NCBI RefSeq assembly: GCF_009193355.1
Contig: NZ_WBVT01000021.1
Span: 1-53,737 of the forward strand
Direction of reading: 5' to 3'
From: Bifidobacterium leontopitheci
Lineage (GTDB): Bacteria > Actinomycetota > Actinomycetes > Actinomycetales > Bifidobacteriaceae
DNA length: 53,737 nucleotides
Shown: positions 15,647-23,938 of the stretch, in pieces
How the letters are laid out: each line of letters begins with the position of its first letter
Position numbering within the stretch: position 1 is the first letter of the stretch
Notes under the pieces: generated by a model
Seen by the model: the letters and a program-made list of their open reading frames with translations, nothing else
The model's database searches: none
What the model was told of the DNA's origin: nothing
Translations under genes and position numbers: made by a program

Positions 15647-16963
15647 TCACTTGGCGAGGCCGGAGGCGCGGACCGCCTCGAAGCCGCCCTTGAGGTCGTC
15701 GAGGATGTCCTCGATGTTCTCGGTGCCGATGGACAGGCGGATGGTGCCCGGGTGGATGCCCTGGTCCTCCAGCTCCTCCGGGGTCTCCTGCGAGTGCGTG
15801 GTGGAGGCCGGGTGGATGACCAGCGACTTCACGTCGGCCACGTTGGCGAGCAGGCTGAACAGGTGCAGGTTGTCGATGAAGACGCGAGCCGCGTCCTTGC
15901 CGCCCTTGATGTCGAACGTGAAGATGGAGCCGGCGCCGTTCGGGAAGTACTTCTCGTACAGCGCGTGGTCGCGGCGGCCCGGGATGCTCGGGTGCGAGAC
16001 GGACTCGACCTCGGGCACGGTCTGCAGGTATTCGACGACCTTCAGCGCGTTCTGCACGTGGCGCTCGACGCGCAGCGAGAGGGTCTCGGTGCCCTGCAGC
16101 AGCAGGAACGCGGCGAACGGGGACAGGGTGGCGCCGGTGTCGCGCAGCAGGATCGCGCGGATGCGGGTGACGAAGGCGGCGCCGCCGAGCGCCTCGTAGA
16201 AGTTGAGGCCATGGTAAGACGGGTCGGCTTCCGTCAGGGTCGGGAACTTGCCCGGCACCTCGGCCCAGTTGAACTTGCCGCCTTCGACGATCACGCCGCC
16301 GAGGGTGGTGCCGTGGCCGCCGATGAACTTGGTCGCGGATTCGACCACGACATCGGCGCCGTGCTCGAGCGGGCGGAACAGGTACGGGGTGGCGAACGTG
16401 TTGTCGACGATCACCGGCAGATGGTGCTTATGGGCGATCTCGGAGATGGCCTCGAAGTCCGGCAGGTCGGCGTTCGGGTTGCCGAAGGTCTCGAAGTAGA
16501 CGAGCTTGGTGTTCTCCTGGATGGCGTCCTCGAAGTTCTGCGGGACCTCGGGGTCGACGAACGTGGTGGTGATGCCGTCGCGCGGCAGCGTGTGCTTGAG
16601 CAGGTTGAAGGTGCCGCCGTAGATGTTCTTGGAGGAGACGATGTGGTCGCCGGTCTGGGTGATGTTGCGCACCGCGTATTCGACGGCCGCGGCGCCCGAG
16701 GCGACCGCCAGGCCGGAGGTGCCGCCTTCGAGGGCGGCGATGCGGTTCTCGAACACGCCCTGCGTGGAGTTGGTCAAACGGCCGTAGATGTTGCCGGGAT
16801 CGGCGAGGCCGAAGCGGGCCTCGGCGTGGTCGAAGTTGTGGAAGACGTAGCTGGTGGTCGCGTAGATCGGCACGGCGCGCGAGTCGGTGGCCGGATCGGC
16901 CTGCTCCTGTCCGACGTGCAGCTGGAGGGTCTCGAAGCGGTACTTCTTGTTCGGATCGGTCAT
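15647..16963 (-). CDS. metY: O-acetylhomoserine sulfhydrylase (aminocarboxypropyltransferase)
   Basis: This 438-residue PLP enzyme belongs to the Cys/Met metabolism family and has the length and start ([20 protein letters not shown]) typical of O-acetylhomoserine sulfhydrylases, which make homocysteine from O-acetylhomoserine and sulfide. Visible sites are [52 protein letters not shown] and [12 protein letters not shown]. The PLP lysine is in [11 protein letters not shown] and the C-terminal motif is [15 protein letters not shown]. The ATG at 16963 follows AAAGGAGCACACCA, an excellent ribosome site. A good terminator follows. Together with malY (30752-31939), metNIQ and the pyridoxal kinase, it forms a theme of sulfur amino acid and PLP metabolism in this window. 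Confidence 0.95.
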   Translation of the reverse strand: MTDPNKKYRFETLQLHVGQEQADPATDSRAVPIYATTSYVFHNFDHAEARFGLADPGNIYGRLTNSTQGVFENRIAALEGGTSGLAVASGAAAVEYAVRNITQTGDHIVSSKNIYGGTFNLLKHTLPRDGITTTFVDPEVPQNFEDAIQENTKLVYFETFGNPNADLPDFEAISEIAHKHHLPVIVDNTFATPYLFRPLEHGADVVVESATKFIGGHGTTLGGVIVEGGKFNWAEVPGKFPTLTEADPSYHGLNFYEALGGAAFVTRIRAILLRDTGATLSPFAAFLLLQGTETLSLRVERHVQNALKVVEYLQTVPEVESVSHPSIPGRRDHALYEKYFPNGAGSIFTFDIKGGKDAARVFIDNLHLFSLLANVADVKSLVIHPASTTHSQETPEELEDQGIHPGTIRLSIGTENIEDILDDLKGGFEAVRASGLAK

Positions 16964-17340
16964 TGGTGTGCTCCTTTGGTTTGGCGCGCGGCTCGTCGGT
17001 TGCGACCGTCACGCGGTGGTTGGTCTGCTTGTTGTTGTGTTGTCCGTTTGTGCTGTCGCCCGTCATCCGCCGGTGGATTCCGGTGCATGACGAGATGTTG
17101 GTTTCAGACCTTAGAGCACCGCCATGCACGTGTGCAAGCCGTACGTTATCGCGGTTGCCTATAGCCCCTTCAAAGCCGTTGGGATCATTGATTTCCGGAT
17201 CCTTGGAAACATCCCCGCGAACGCGTCCTGCCGCCGCGACACGCCGTATCGTCGCGGCCGTCGTGACGTCGTCGCCGTCGCGGGAATCGGCCGTGGGAAT
17301 CGTCGCCGCCTCACCGAATCCTCACGAACGACGACATACG
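16964..17340. other. divergent promoter region, metY / Nudix
   Basis: No gene is supported. It separates divergent metY and the Nudix gene. Apart from the metY ribosome site (about 16968-16976) I saw no riboswitch-like structure or clear operator. No S-box or T-box features were recognised. Confidence 0.45.
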
Positions 17341-18063
17341 ATGGCGGGCATGAGCAACATCATCGAAGACGACGCCCTCGCCTACGGCAACGACTCGACC
17401 GACAGCAACGTCACCAGCAGCAGCGCCTCGAACAGCAACGTCACCAGCAGCAACGTCTGGGTCGACTGGATCGTCGAACTGCAGTCCCTCGCCCAGGCCG
17501 GCCTCACGTACGGCACCGGCCGGTTCGACCTGGAACGCTACGAGCGCATCCGCCAGATCAGCGCCGAGATGATGGCCCGGATCGCCGACATGCCGCCCGA
17601 GAAGGTGGCCGGGCTGTTCTGCAACGAGACCGGCTATCAGACGCCCAAGCTCGACACCCGCGCGGCCATCTTCCGCGACGGCCGCATCCTGCTCGTGCGC
17701 GAGCTTGACGGCCGGTGGTCGCTGCCCGGCGGCTGGTGCGACGTGAACGTGTCGGTCGGCGAGAACACGGCCAAGGAGGCGCGCGAGGAGTCGGGCCTTG
17801 ACGTGCGGCCGGTGCGCATCATCGCCGTGCAGGACCGCAACCGACACAACACGCCGCGATACGCGTACGGCGTGTGCAAGGTGTTCATGGAGTGCGAGGT
17901 CCTCGGCGGCGCGTTCGAGGCCAACAGCGAGACCACGGAGAGCGGCTGGTTCGCGCCGGGCGCGCTGCCGGCCATGGCGGTGGAGAAGAGCACGGCCGAA
18001 CAGGTGGCGCTGTGCTTCCGCGCGCATGAGGCCGGGACCGCGTGGACGCCGGTGTTCGACTGA
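17341..18063 (+). CDS. Nudix hydrolase with N-terminal helical domain (YjhB-like)
   Basis: This 240-residue protein has two parts. An N-terminal helical region (VDWIVELQSLAQAGLTYGTG to MPPEKVAGLFCNETGYQTPK) matches the Nudix_N type found before some ADP-ribose or CDP-choline pyrophosphatases. The Nudix domain follows, with WSLPGGWCDVNVSVGENTAK and EAREESGLDV carrying the metal-binding Glu residues. Such enzymes hydrolyse nucleoside diphosphate derivatives; the substrate cannot be assigned. The first 35 residues include a duplicated SNVTSS stretch from an AACAGCAACGTCACC repeat. The start is uncertain: ATG 17341 and ATG 17350 both lack a strong ribosome site. Confidence 0.85.
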   Translation: MAGMSNIIEDDALAYGNDSTDSNVTSSSASNSNVTSSNVWVDWIVELQSLAQAGLTYGTGRFDLERYERIRQISAEMMARIADMPPEKVAGLFCNETGYQTPKLDTRAAIFRDGRILLVRELDGRWSLPGGWCDVNVSVGENTAKEAREESGLDVRPVRIIAVQDRNRHNTPRYAYGVCKVFMECEVLGGAFEANSETTESGWFAPGALPAMAVEKSTAEQVALCFRAHEAGTAWTPVFD

Positions 18064-18250
18064 GCGCCGCGCCGCCGTTCCATGATGGCCCGCGGAATAC
18101 GGACTGCGGAATGCGAACGTCGCAGGCCGACGGACGATGCTAATGTCTGTGGTGGATGATGGCCCCCGTGCGTCTCGCCGGGGCCACGTGGGCGGCGCCG
18201 GTGTGGTTACCGGTGCCGTTCCAGACATCGTTTCAGTTAAGGAGACTGAC

Positions 18251-19129
18251 ATGACCGATGATGTGACGCTCTACGACCGCGACCCGCTGTACATCCCCCG
18301 CGTCGCCGCCGTCCATGACATGTGCGGCTACGGCAAGTGCTCGCTGACCGCCGCGATCCCGATCCTTTCCGCCGCAGGCTGCGACGTGTGCCCGGTGCCG
18401 ACCGCGCTGTTCTCCGCGCACACGAAGTACGCGGTGTTCACGTTCCACGACACGACCGACATCCTGTCCGGCTATCTGGACGCGTGGCAGAAGGAGAACG
18501 TCGACCTGGACGGCGTGTACAGCGGCTTTCTCGGCTCCCCCGACCAGGTGGCGATCATCCAGCGGCTGTACCGCGAGTACCCGCACGCGCTGCGTCTGGT
18601 CGACCCGGTGATGGGCGACGGCGGCCAGATGTATCCGACGTACACGCCGGAGCTGTGCGAGGCGATGGGCGCGCTGGCGGACGGCGCCGACGTGCTCATG
18701 CCGAACCTGACGGAGGCGAGCATCCTCACCAAGCGCGACTACCCGGGTCAGGACCTCGACGACGCCGCGGTGACCGACCTGCTGGACGCGCTGCTCAAGC
18801 TCGGCGCCAAGAACGTGGTGCTCAAGGGCATCGACCACGGCGACGGCAAGATCGTCAACTATGTGGCGAGCGCGGCCTCCGGAGCCGAGGCCAAGGTCGA
18901 GCTGGCCCACGAGAAGCTGCCGTACATGATCCACGGCACGGGCGACGCGTTCGCCTCCGCGCTGTGCGGCGCCGTGCTGGCCGGCCGTGGCCTTGCCGAG
19001 TCGGCCCGCATCGCCGGCGAGTTCGTGCGCCACGCGATGGAAAGCACCCGCCACCAGCCGAACTTCGAGGAGCGCGGCGTAAGCTTCGAGCTCGATCTCG
19101 GCGAGCTGACCGGGCTCGTGCGCAAGTAA
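18251..19129 (+). CDS. pdxY: pyridoxal/pyridoxamine kinase, PdxY-like
   Basis: This 292-residue ribokinase-fold protein phosphorylates B6 vitamers to feed the PLP pool. Visible sites are VAAVHDMCGYGKCSLTAAIP, LFSAHTKYAVFTFHDTTD, VDGVYSGFLGSPDQVAII-type substrate loops and LVDPVMGDGGQMYPTYTPE. The nucleotide-binding region is LMPNLTEASIL, and the catalytic anion hole is YMIHGTGDAFASALCGAVLA with GTGD. The ATG at 18251 follows AAGGAG (18239-18244) at good spacing. It fits with the PLP-dependent metY and malY genes nearby, but they are not in one operon. I note the short cofactor-linked context without evidence for coregulation. Confidence 0.9.
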   Translation: MTDDVTLYDRDPLYIPRVAAVHDMCGYGKCSLTAAIPILSAAGCDVCPVPTALFSAHTKYAVFTFHDTTDILSGYLDAWQKENVDLDGVYSGFLGSPDQVAIIQRLYREYPHALRLVDPVMGDGGQMYPTYTPELCEAMGALADGADVLMPNLTEASILTKRDYPGQDLDDAAVTDLLDALLKLGAKNVVLKGIDHGDGKIVNYVASAASGAEAKVELAHEKLPYMIHGTGDAFASALCGAVLAGRGLAESARIAGEFVRHAMESTRHQPNFEERGVSFELDLGELTGLVRK

Positions 19130-19181
19130 GGCGGACTGCCGCGAGGCACGCAAGCCACGCACCTCGCACGTCGCATACCGC

Positions 19182-19245
19182 GCACCTCGCGCACGTCGCA
19201 CCTCGCGCACGTCGCACCTCGCGCACATCGCACCTCGCGCACATC
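19182..19245. repeat. four tandem 16-bp repeats (GCACCTCGCGCACRTC)
   Basis: Units start at 19182, 19198, 19214 and 19230. The first two end in GTC and the last two in ATC. Degenerate copies (GCACCTCGCAC, GCACGTACC) flank them from about 19155 to 19263. The unit length of 16 is not a multiple of 3, and the region lies past the pdxY stop, so it is non-coding. Confidence 0.9.
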
Positions 19246-19293
19246 GCACGTACCGCACGTTGCACATCCCTCATCCCCGAGGGCCCTTCCCCA

Positions 19294-19323
19294 TGTCACA
19301 GCGGGTACCTACCCGCTGTGACA
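19294..19323. repeat. TGTCACAGCGGGTA palindrome, copy 2
   Basis: Arms of 14 bp (TGTCACAGCGGGTA and its exact complement) surround a CC centre, giving 30 bp. It differs from copy 1 (5721-5750) only in the two central bases. Confidence 0.8.
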
Positions 19324-19386
19324 TTGTTGTATTCAGCCACCGCAACCTTTGATATTCCAAGGAAAACGACCCCGCTCGCACTCCCC

Positions 19387-19416
19387 CGTCACAGCGGGTA
19401 GGTACACGCTGTGACG
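19387..19416. repeat. TGTCACAGCGGGTA palindrome, copy 3 (one arm mismatch)
   Basis: Arms CGTCACAGCGGGTA and TACACGCTGTGACG flank a GG centre. The outer base pair is changed in both arms (T-A to C-G), which keeps the symmetry, and there is one internal mismatch. It lies 64 bp after copy 2. Confidence 0.8.
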
Positions 19417-19433
19417 GACGGAGGGATCCGTGA

Positions 19434-19471
19434 TTGTGGATAACCGCTCGTCCATCCACATTCCATCCACA
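19434..19471. promoter_or_regulatory. cluster of DnaA-box-like sites
   Basis: TTGTGGATAA at 19434-19443 is the exact complement of the DnaA consensus TTATCCACA plus a flanking A. Two CCATCCACA sites follow, with ATCCACA at 19454-19460 and 19465-19471, 11 bp apart. Three sites within 38 bp is more than expected by chance in GC-rich DNA. No dnaA or dnaN is in the window, so this is not obviously the origin. Confidence 0.5.
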
Positions 19472-19549
19472 ACACGCCGGAACCCCGACCTCCGACCACA
19501 TCACCCTGAAAACCCGACGTCCGCGGCCATAATCTGATGCACTGGTGTC

Positions 19550-20086
19550 ATGGACATCCGTACGACAAGCCGAGCGGCTACCGCAGGCGACCTTCCCACC
19601 CGACCATCCATCCAGACGACCCCGACGACGGCTGACTTCATCGTCGCCGAACGCGAGCCCGACTGTGACGGCCCACCGCCGGCGGCCACGTCGCGAGACC
19701 TGCTGCGCCGCCTGCGCGACGAGACGATCGGTCCCAAACAGCTGGGCGTCCTCGGCGAACAGTACGCCGCGCTCTGGCTGGAACGGCACGGCCACACGAT
19801 ACTGGACCGCAACTGGCGTTCACGCTACGGCGAGCTCGACATCATCACGATGACCCCGGAACGGCTCATCGTCTTCGCGGAGGTCAAGACGCGCCGCTGC
19901 GAGCATTTCGGCAGCCCGCAGGAGGCCGTGACCGCGCGCAAGCAGGCCAGCGTGCGCCGCGCCGGCATCCAATGGCTGCTGGACCCCGAGCATCGCATGA
20001 GCCACAACGGGGTCCGCTTCGACGTGCTCTCCGTCGTCTCCAAGGACGGCACGGTGTCGGTCCATCACATCCCGGGGGCGTTCTGA
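19550..20086 (+). CDS. YraN/UPF0102 family protein
   Basis: The 178-residue product has the compact nuclease-like core of UPF0102: LGVLGEQYAALWLERHGHTI, RNWRSRYGELDIITM and VFAEVKTRR, i.e. the GE...ELD...EVK acidic/lysine pattern of restriction-endonuclease-fold proteins. About 60 extra N-terminal residues rich in Thr and Pro (RTTSRAATAGDLPTRPSIQT) are unlike the 115-120 residue family norm, so translation might begin at a later start. The stop overlaps the comM start by one base, so the two genes are cotranscribed. The cellular role of YraN is not established. Confidence 0.85.
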   Translation: MDIRTTSRAATAGDLPTRPSIQTTPTTADFIVAEREPDCDGPPPAATSRDLLRRLRDETIGPKQLGVLGEQYAALWLERHGHTILDRNWRSRYGELDIITMTPERLIVFAEVKTRRCEHFGSPQEAVTARKQASVRRAGIQWLLDPEHRMSHNGVRFDVLSVVSKDGTVSVHHIPGAF

Positions 20087-21615
20087 TGGCCATAGGAAGC
20101 GCGCTGTCGGTGGGGCTGATCGGCCTCAAGGCATTCATCATCCAGATCCAGGCGTTCATCTCGCCGGGACTGCCGTACTTTTCCATCATCGGATTGCCGG
20201 ACACGTCGCTGAGCGAGGCGCGCGAACGGGTCAAATCAGCCTGTCAGGCGAGCGGCTTCAGCTGGCCGCAGACACGGGTGACCGTGAACATGTCGCCGGC
20301 CTCCATGCCCAAACGCGGCGCATCGCATGACCTCGCCATCGCGGCGAGCGTGCTGTGCGCGGCCGGCGTGGTCCCCAACGACGCCTTGGAGGACACCGTC
20401 GTGCTCGGCGAGGTGAATCTCGACGGCACGGTGCTGCCGATCAACGGGCTGCTGCCGATCATGCTGCACGCCGTCGACCGCGGCGTACGCCGGATCATCG
20501 TTCCGGCGGGCAACGAGGAGGAGGCCGAACTCGTGCCCGGTCTCGGCGTCTCGACGGTCCGCCATGTCGGCGAGCTCATCGAACTGCTTGGCGGTCAGGC
20601 GAAGTACCGGATCGCCGACGAACGGCAGCCGACGGCGGACACTGCGGAGGAGACGCCGCTGACCGGCGGCATCGGCGACATGGGCGAGGTCATTGGCCAG
20701 GAGCAGACCAAGTGGGCGATGCAGGTGGCGGCCGCGGGGCGCCACCATCTGCTGATGACCGGACCGCCGGGCTCGGGCAAGACGATGCTGGCGTCGCGCA
20801 TGCCGAGCATCATGTGCCCGCTGACCGCGCAGGAGCAGCTCGAGGTGGCGTCGGTCAGGTCGCTGTGCGGCACGCTGCCGCATTACGGCATCACGGACAT
20901 GCCGCCGTTCGAGGCGCCGCATCATACGGCGTCCACGGCGTCGCTGGTGGGTGGCGGCTCGGGCATCGCCATGCCGGGGTCGATCACGCGGGCGCATCGG
21001 GGCATCCTGTTCATGGACGAGGCGCCCGAGTTCTCGGCCCGGGCGTTGCAGACGTTGCGCGAGCCGCTGGAATCCGGGTATGTGGCGTTGTCGCGCACGA
21101 AGGGGACGACGTATTATCCGGCGTCGTTCCAGCTGGTCATGGCGGCCAATCCGTGCCCGTGCGGCTACGCCTACGGCACGGGCGAACGCTGCGTGTGCCG
21201 GGAGCGCGACCGCGTCCGCTATTTCGCGCGGCTTTCCGGCCCGATCCTCGACCGCATCGACATTCAGGTGGAGGCGCTGCCCGTGTCGCATATCACGGAT
21301 GGCGGCGGCGAGCATGGACGTTCCAGCCGCGAGATGCAGATGGAGGTCATGCAGGCGAGGCAGACCGCCCAGGAGCGGTTCCGCGGCCAGGGATGGTCGT
21401 GCAATGCGCAGGCGTCCGGGCCGTGGATGCGCGCGAACACGTCCGCGAAGGCGCTCGACCTTGCCGATAAGGCGCTCACGTCGGGGCGGCTGAGCCTGCG
21501 CGGCGTGGACCGTGCGCTGCGGCTGGCGTGGACGCTGGCCGATCTGGCCGGCAGGACGTCGCCGGGCACCGATGAGATGCTGCAGGGCATCGCGTTGAGG
21601 GCGAGGATGTCATGA
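20086..21615 (+). CDS. ComM/YifB-type Mg-chelatase-like AAA+ ATPase
   Basis: This 509-residue protein is a ComM/YifB helicase-type AAA+ protein, linked in transformable bacteria to branch migration during natural transformation. Order: N-terminal Lon-like fold (GLPYFSIIGLPDTSLSEARE, NMSPASMPKRGASHDLAIA), Walker A LMTGPPGSGKT, Walker B HRGILFMDEAPEF, the zinc-like cysteine cluster NPCPCGYAYGTGERCVCRER, and C-terminal Mg-chelatase helices (LSLRGVDRALRLAWTLADLA). The start ATG at 20086 shares a base with the yraN stop. The stop overlaps the dprA start in ATGA. Order yraN-comM-dprA is common in actinobacteria and suggests a DNA uptake or recombination unit. Confidence 0.93.
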   Translation: MAIGSALSVGLIGLKAFIIQIQAFISPGLPYFSIIGLPDTSLSEARERVKSACQASGFSWPQTRVTVNMSPASMPKRGASHDLAIAASVLCAAGVVPNDALEDTVVLGEVNLDGTVLPINGLLPIMLHAVDRGVRRIIVPAGNEEEAELVPGLGVSTVRHVGELIELLGGQAKYRIADERQPTADTAEETPLTGGIGDMGEVIGQEQTKWAMQVAAAGRHHLLMTGPPGSGKTMLASRMPSIMCPLTAQEQLEVASVRSLCGTLPHYGITDMPPFEAPHHTASTASLVGGGSGIAMPGSITRAHRGILFMDEAPEFSARALQTLREPLESGYVALSRTKGTTYYPASFQLVMAANPCPCGYAYGTGERCVCRERDRVRYFARLSGPILDRIDIQVEALPVSHITDGGGEHGRSSREMQMEVMQARQTAQERFRGQGWSCNAQASGPWMRANTSAKALDLADKALTSGRLSLRGVDRALRLAWTLADLAGRTSPGTDEMLQGIALRARMS

Positions 21616-23336
21616 ACGGGGACGGCATGAATGGGATTGGCGTGGGCGTGATCGGTGCGGGGATGGTCGGCGCAATCGACGGCGGGCTCGGCGGCGTGAA
21701 CGGCGGCGACGGAACTGCAGGCGTCTCCGGGCGCGCCGGCACGGCGGCATCGGCGGCGACGGTCGACTCCGGCGCGGCCGGCGCATGCGCATCAGATCCG
21801 GCAGTGGCGGACTCTGCCGTGGCGGGCCCAGACGCCGACGCAGGACGGCTTGACGAACGGACGCTGGCGCTGGCCGTGCTGACGTTCTGTCTCAACACGG
21901 CGGACGCGATGATGACCGCGCTGCTGAAAGGCGCGGGCGACCCCGTCACGGCGCTTCGGCTGATCCGAGAGAGTTCGGGAACAATCCCCGGCGGCTCCTC
22001 CCCCGGCTCGGACGGAACCGGGTCTCCACGCCCCGGCACAGCGTCGAAGGAGATCGAGCGCGTGTTCTGCACCGGATTGTCGCGTTGGGGCACGAAGCCG
22101 ACGCCGCGCATGATGCAGTCGTTCCGGGCATCGCTGGCCGGCTGGCATCACCGGCTGGAGGTCATCCCCACGTGGGATGCCGACGAGCTTGCCTCATGGT
22201 TCACCATGGACGGCGGCCAATGGATCATCGGGCCTCATCACCCCTGCTGGCCGCACATGCTCGACGACCTGACGACGATCCGCCAGGTGGCGGCGCCGTT
22301 GTGCCTGTGGGGCCGTGGGGATATGGGCGCCTTGGTGGCGTGCGACGCGCCGATCGGCATCGTCGGTTCGCGCGGCGCGAACGACTATGGGATCTCGATG
22401 GCCCGAACCATTGCAGAATGTGCGGCGGCCGATGGGCATACGGTGGTGTCCGGCGGCGCCATGGGCATCGATGCCGCCGCGCATTGGGGTGCGTTGGCGG
22501 CGCAACGCGGTGTCGGGGACTCCGGCGCCGTCACCGGCAGGACGGTGGCCGTGTTCGCAGGAGGTCTCAATCATATGGGCCCGCAGCGCAACGCCGAGCT
22601 GTTCGCGCGGATCGAGGCGGAGGGCGGCGCGCTGGTCAGCGAGATGTGTCCGGGGACGATTCCGGAGGCACGGCGGTTCCTGGCGCGCAACCGCATCATC
22701 GCCGCATTGTCGTCGACGCTGGTCGTCGCGCAGGCGAGGCTGCGGTCCGGCGCGTTGAGCACTGCCGCATGGGCTGGCGACCTCAACCGTCTGCTGGTCG
22801 CGCTTCCCGGCGACATCGACCGGCCGGGCAATGCCGGGTGCAACCGGCTCATCCATGATGGCAAGGCGATCCTGCTGGACTCGCTCGACCATGTGGCGGA
22901 CATGTGCCACGCGGCGCATGCGGCGGAGCCCGTCGGCGGTGACACGAGCGCCGAGGGCGGTGCCGCGGACGGTTCCCAGCCGGAAGTGACGGCCGGCATG
23001 GCGTCGGACGCCGCGACTGCCGGCGGAAGCGTCCGGCTGACGGCGCAGCAGCGTGACATCGTGGCCGTCATCCGCCGGCTGCGGCGACGGGGAGGCCCGG
23101 TCACCGTGCAGTCCGTGACCGAGGAGACCGCGGCGCACTGCGGCGGCGCGGACGATTTGCAGGGTTCCGGCATGCCGGACGGCGCGGCCGGGTCAGGCGC
23201 CGGGGACAGGGCCGCTCTGCGCCGCGCCACGGCACGGCTGCTGCCTCAGGTGCTCGCCCAGCTGGGTCAGCTGGAGATGATGGGCGTCGTCGTCATGGAC
23301 GGAGGTGATATCAGCGTCGTGCGGGCGGCCGCGTGA
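21612..23336 (+). CDS. dprA: DNA processing protein DprA/Smf
   Basis: This 574-residue protein loads RecA on incoming single-stranded DNA in transformation. The Rossmann core has GIVGSRGANDYGISMARTIA, HTVVSGGAMGIDAAAHWGAL, VFAGGLNHMGPQRNAELFAR, SEMCPGTIPEARRFLARNRI and VVAQARLRSGALSTA. The C-terminus resembles the DprA winged helix (LTAQQRDIVAVIRRLRRRGG). It is longer than the usual 360-480 residues because of a Gly/Ala-rich N-terminal extension (first 75 residues) and Ala/Gly-rich insertions before and inside the winged helix. The start ATG overlaps the comM stop (ATGA at 21612-21615). Confidence 0.93.
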   Translation: MNGDGMNGIGVGVIGAGMVGAIDGGLGGVNGGDGTAGVSGRAGTAASAATVDSGAAGACASDPAVADSAVAGPDADAGRLDERTLALAVLTFCLNTADAMMTALLKGAGDPVTALRLIRESSGTIPGGSSPGSDGTGSPRPGTASKEIERVFCTGLSRWGTKPTPRMMQSFRASLAGWHHRLEVIPTWDADELASWFTMDGGQWIIGPHHPCWPHMLDDLTTIRQVAAPLCLWGRGDMGALVACDAPIGIVGSRGANDYGISMARTIAECAAADGHTVVSGGAMGIDAAAHWGALAAQRGVGDSGAVTGRTVAVFAGGLNHMGPQRNAELFARIEAEGGALVSEMCPGTIPEARRFLARNRIIAALSSTLVVAQARLRSGALSTAAWAGDLNRLLVALPGDIDRPGNAGCNRLIHDGKAILLDSLDHVADMCHAAHAAEPVGGDTSAEGGAADGSQPEVTAGMASDAATAGGSVRLTAQQRDIVAVIRRLRRRGGPVTVQSVTEETAAHCGGADDLQGSGMPDGAAGSGAGDRAALRRATARLLPQVLAQLGQLEMMGVVVMDGGDISVVRAAA

Positions 23337-23344
23337 CGGCGGAC

Positions 23345-23380
23345 CGTTCACGATTTGCGGACGGCAGCAAATCGTGAACG
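23345..23380. repeat. GTTCACGATTTGC hairpin, copy 1
   Basis: Arms of 14 bp (CGTTCACGATTTGC and its complement) flank an 8-base loop (GGACGGCA). It lies just past the dprA stop, in the spacer between convergent dprA and the alkyltransferase gene. Confidence 0.8.
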
Positions 23381-23460
23381 ACACAATGCGCCATTCTGTA
23401 CGGAATCCGCGTGAAACTGCGGGGTTTATAGCCGTCGCAGAGGGTATGCGCGCCACCCAT

Positions 23461-23498
23461 GAGTTCACGATTTGCGACTGTCTGCAAATCGTGAACTC
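23461..23498. repeat. GTTCACGATTTGC hairpin, copy 2
   Basis: Arms of 15 bp (GAGTTCACGATTTGC and its complement) flank a different 8-base loop (GACTGTCT). The stem matches copy 1 across 13 bp, while the loop and flanks differ. Neither copy has a T-run, although both could stop convergent transcription. Confidence 0.8.
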
Positions 23499-23509
23499 CG
23501 ATAAGTCGG

Positions 23510-23878
23510 TCACGCCTGCCACTGACAGCGGTCCAGGTCGACTCGCCACCCGCCGTCGCCGGCGTTGTCTCGCCCTGCGGCGGGCGGGATGAACCGCACG
23601 CCCTCCTCCTCCAGCAGTGCGCGCTGACGGTCCGGGCCGCCGAACGCGAAGCCGGGGGCGAGCGACCCGTCGCGGAAGACGACCCGATGGCAGGGAATGA
23701 CGCCCGGCTGCGGGTTCGCGTGCAGCGCGAAGCCTACGAAGCGGGCGTTGCGCGGCCTGCCGGCGAGCGCCGCCACCTGCCCGTAGGTGGCGACCTTGCC
23801 GCGCGGGATGCGCCGCACGACGGCGTACACCAGTTCGTTGAAAGACGGGTTGCCCGCATGGTGTTCGTGACTGCTCAT
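23510..23878 (-). CDS. methylated-DNA-[protein]-cysteine methyltransferase, C-terminal domain only
   Basis: The 122-residue product is the DNA-binding/active-site domain of the Ogt/AGT family, which removes alkyl groups from O6-alkylguanine. Visible are FNELVYAVVRRIPRGKVATY, GQVAALAGRPRNARFVGFAL, and the active-site motif IPCHRVV with the acceptor Cys retained. FGGPDRQRALLEEEGV completes the fold. It lacks the N-terminal Ogt domain, like the short alkyltransferase-like proteins, but those have Trp in place of Cys. A tail of about 20 residues (GRDNAGDGGWRVDLDRCQWQ) is unusual. The gene is divergent from the flavoprotein gene (60-base gap). Confidence 0.88.
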   Translation of the reverse strand: MSSHEHHAGNPSFNELVYAVVRRIPRGKVATYGQVAALAGRPRNARFVGFALHANPQPGVIPCHRVVFRDGSLAPGFAFGGPDRQRALLEEEGVRFIPPAAGRDNAGDGGWRVDLDRCQWQA

Positions 23879-23938
23879 GGCTCTTCACTCTAGCCGCATG
23901 GCAGGCCTGTGGTCCGGCCTTATGTGACAATGAGGGGT

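Larger units (their letters stand above)
19130..19549. other. 420-bp repeat-rich spacer upstream of yraN
   Basis: No gene is supported. In order it holds four 16-bp tandem repeats (19182-19245), two TGTCACAGCGGGTA palindromes (19294-19323 and 19387-19416) and a cluster of DnaA-box-like sites (19434-19471). It lies between the end of pdxY and the start of the yraN-comM-dprA cassette. Confidence 0.75.

Noticed and set aside
16964..17340. SAM riboswitch upstream of metY
   Set aside because: No conserved S-box pairing or GA-rich core was visible on either strand.
19434..19471. Chromosomal replication origin
   Set aside because: No dnaA, dnaN, rpmH or AT-rich unwinding region is near; only a small cluster of box-like sites is present.
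23510..23878. Alkyltransferase-like protein lacking activity
   Set aside because: Those proteins have Trp at the active Cys; here PCHRV retains Cys.
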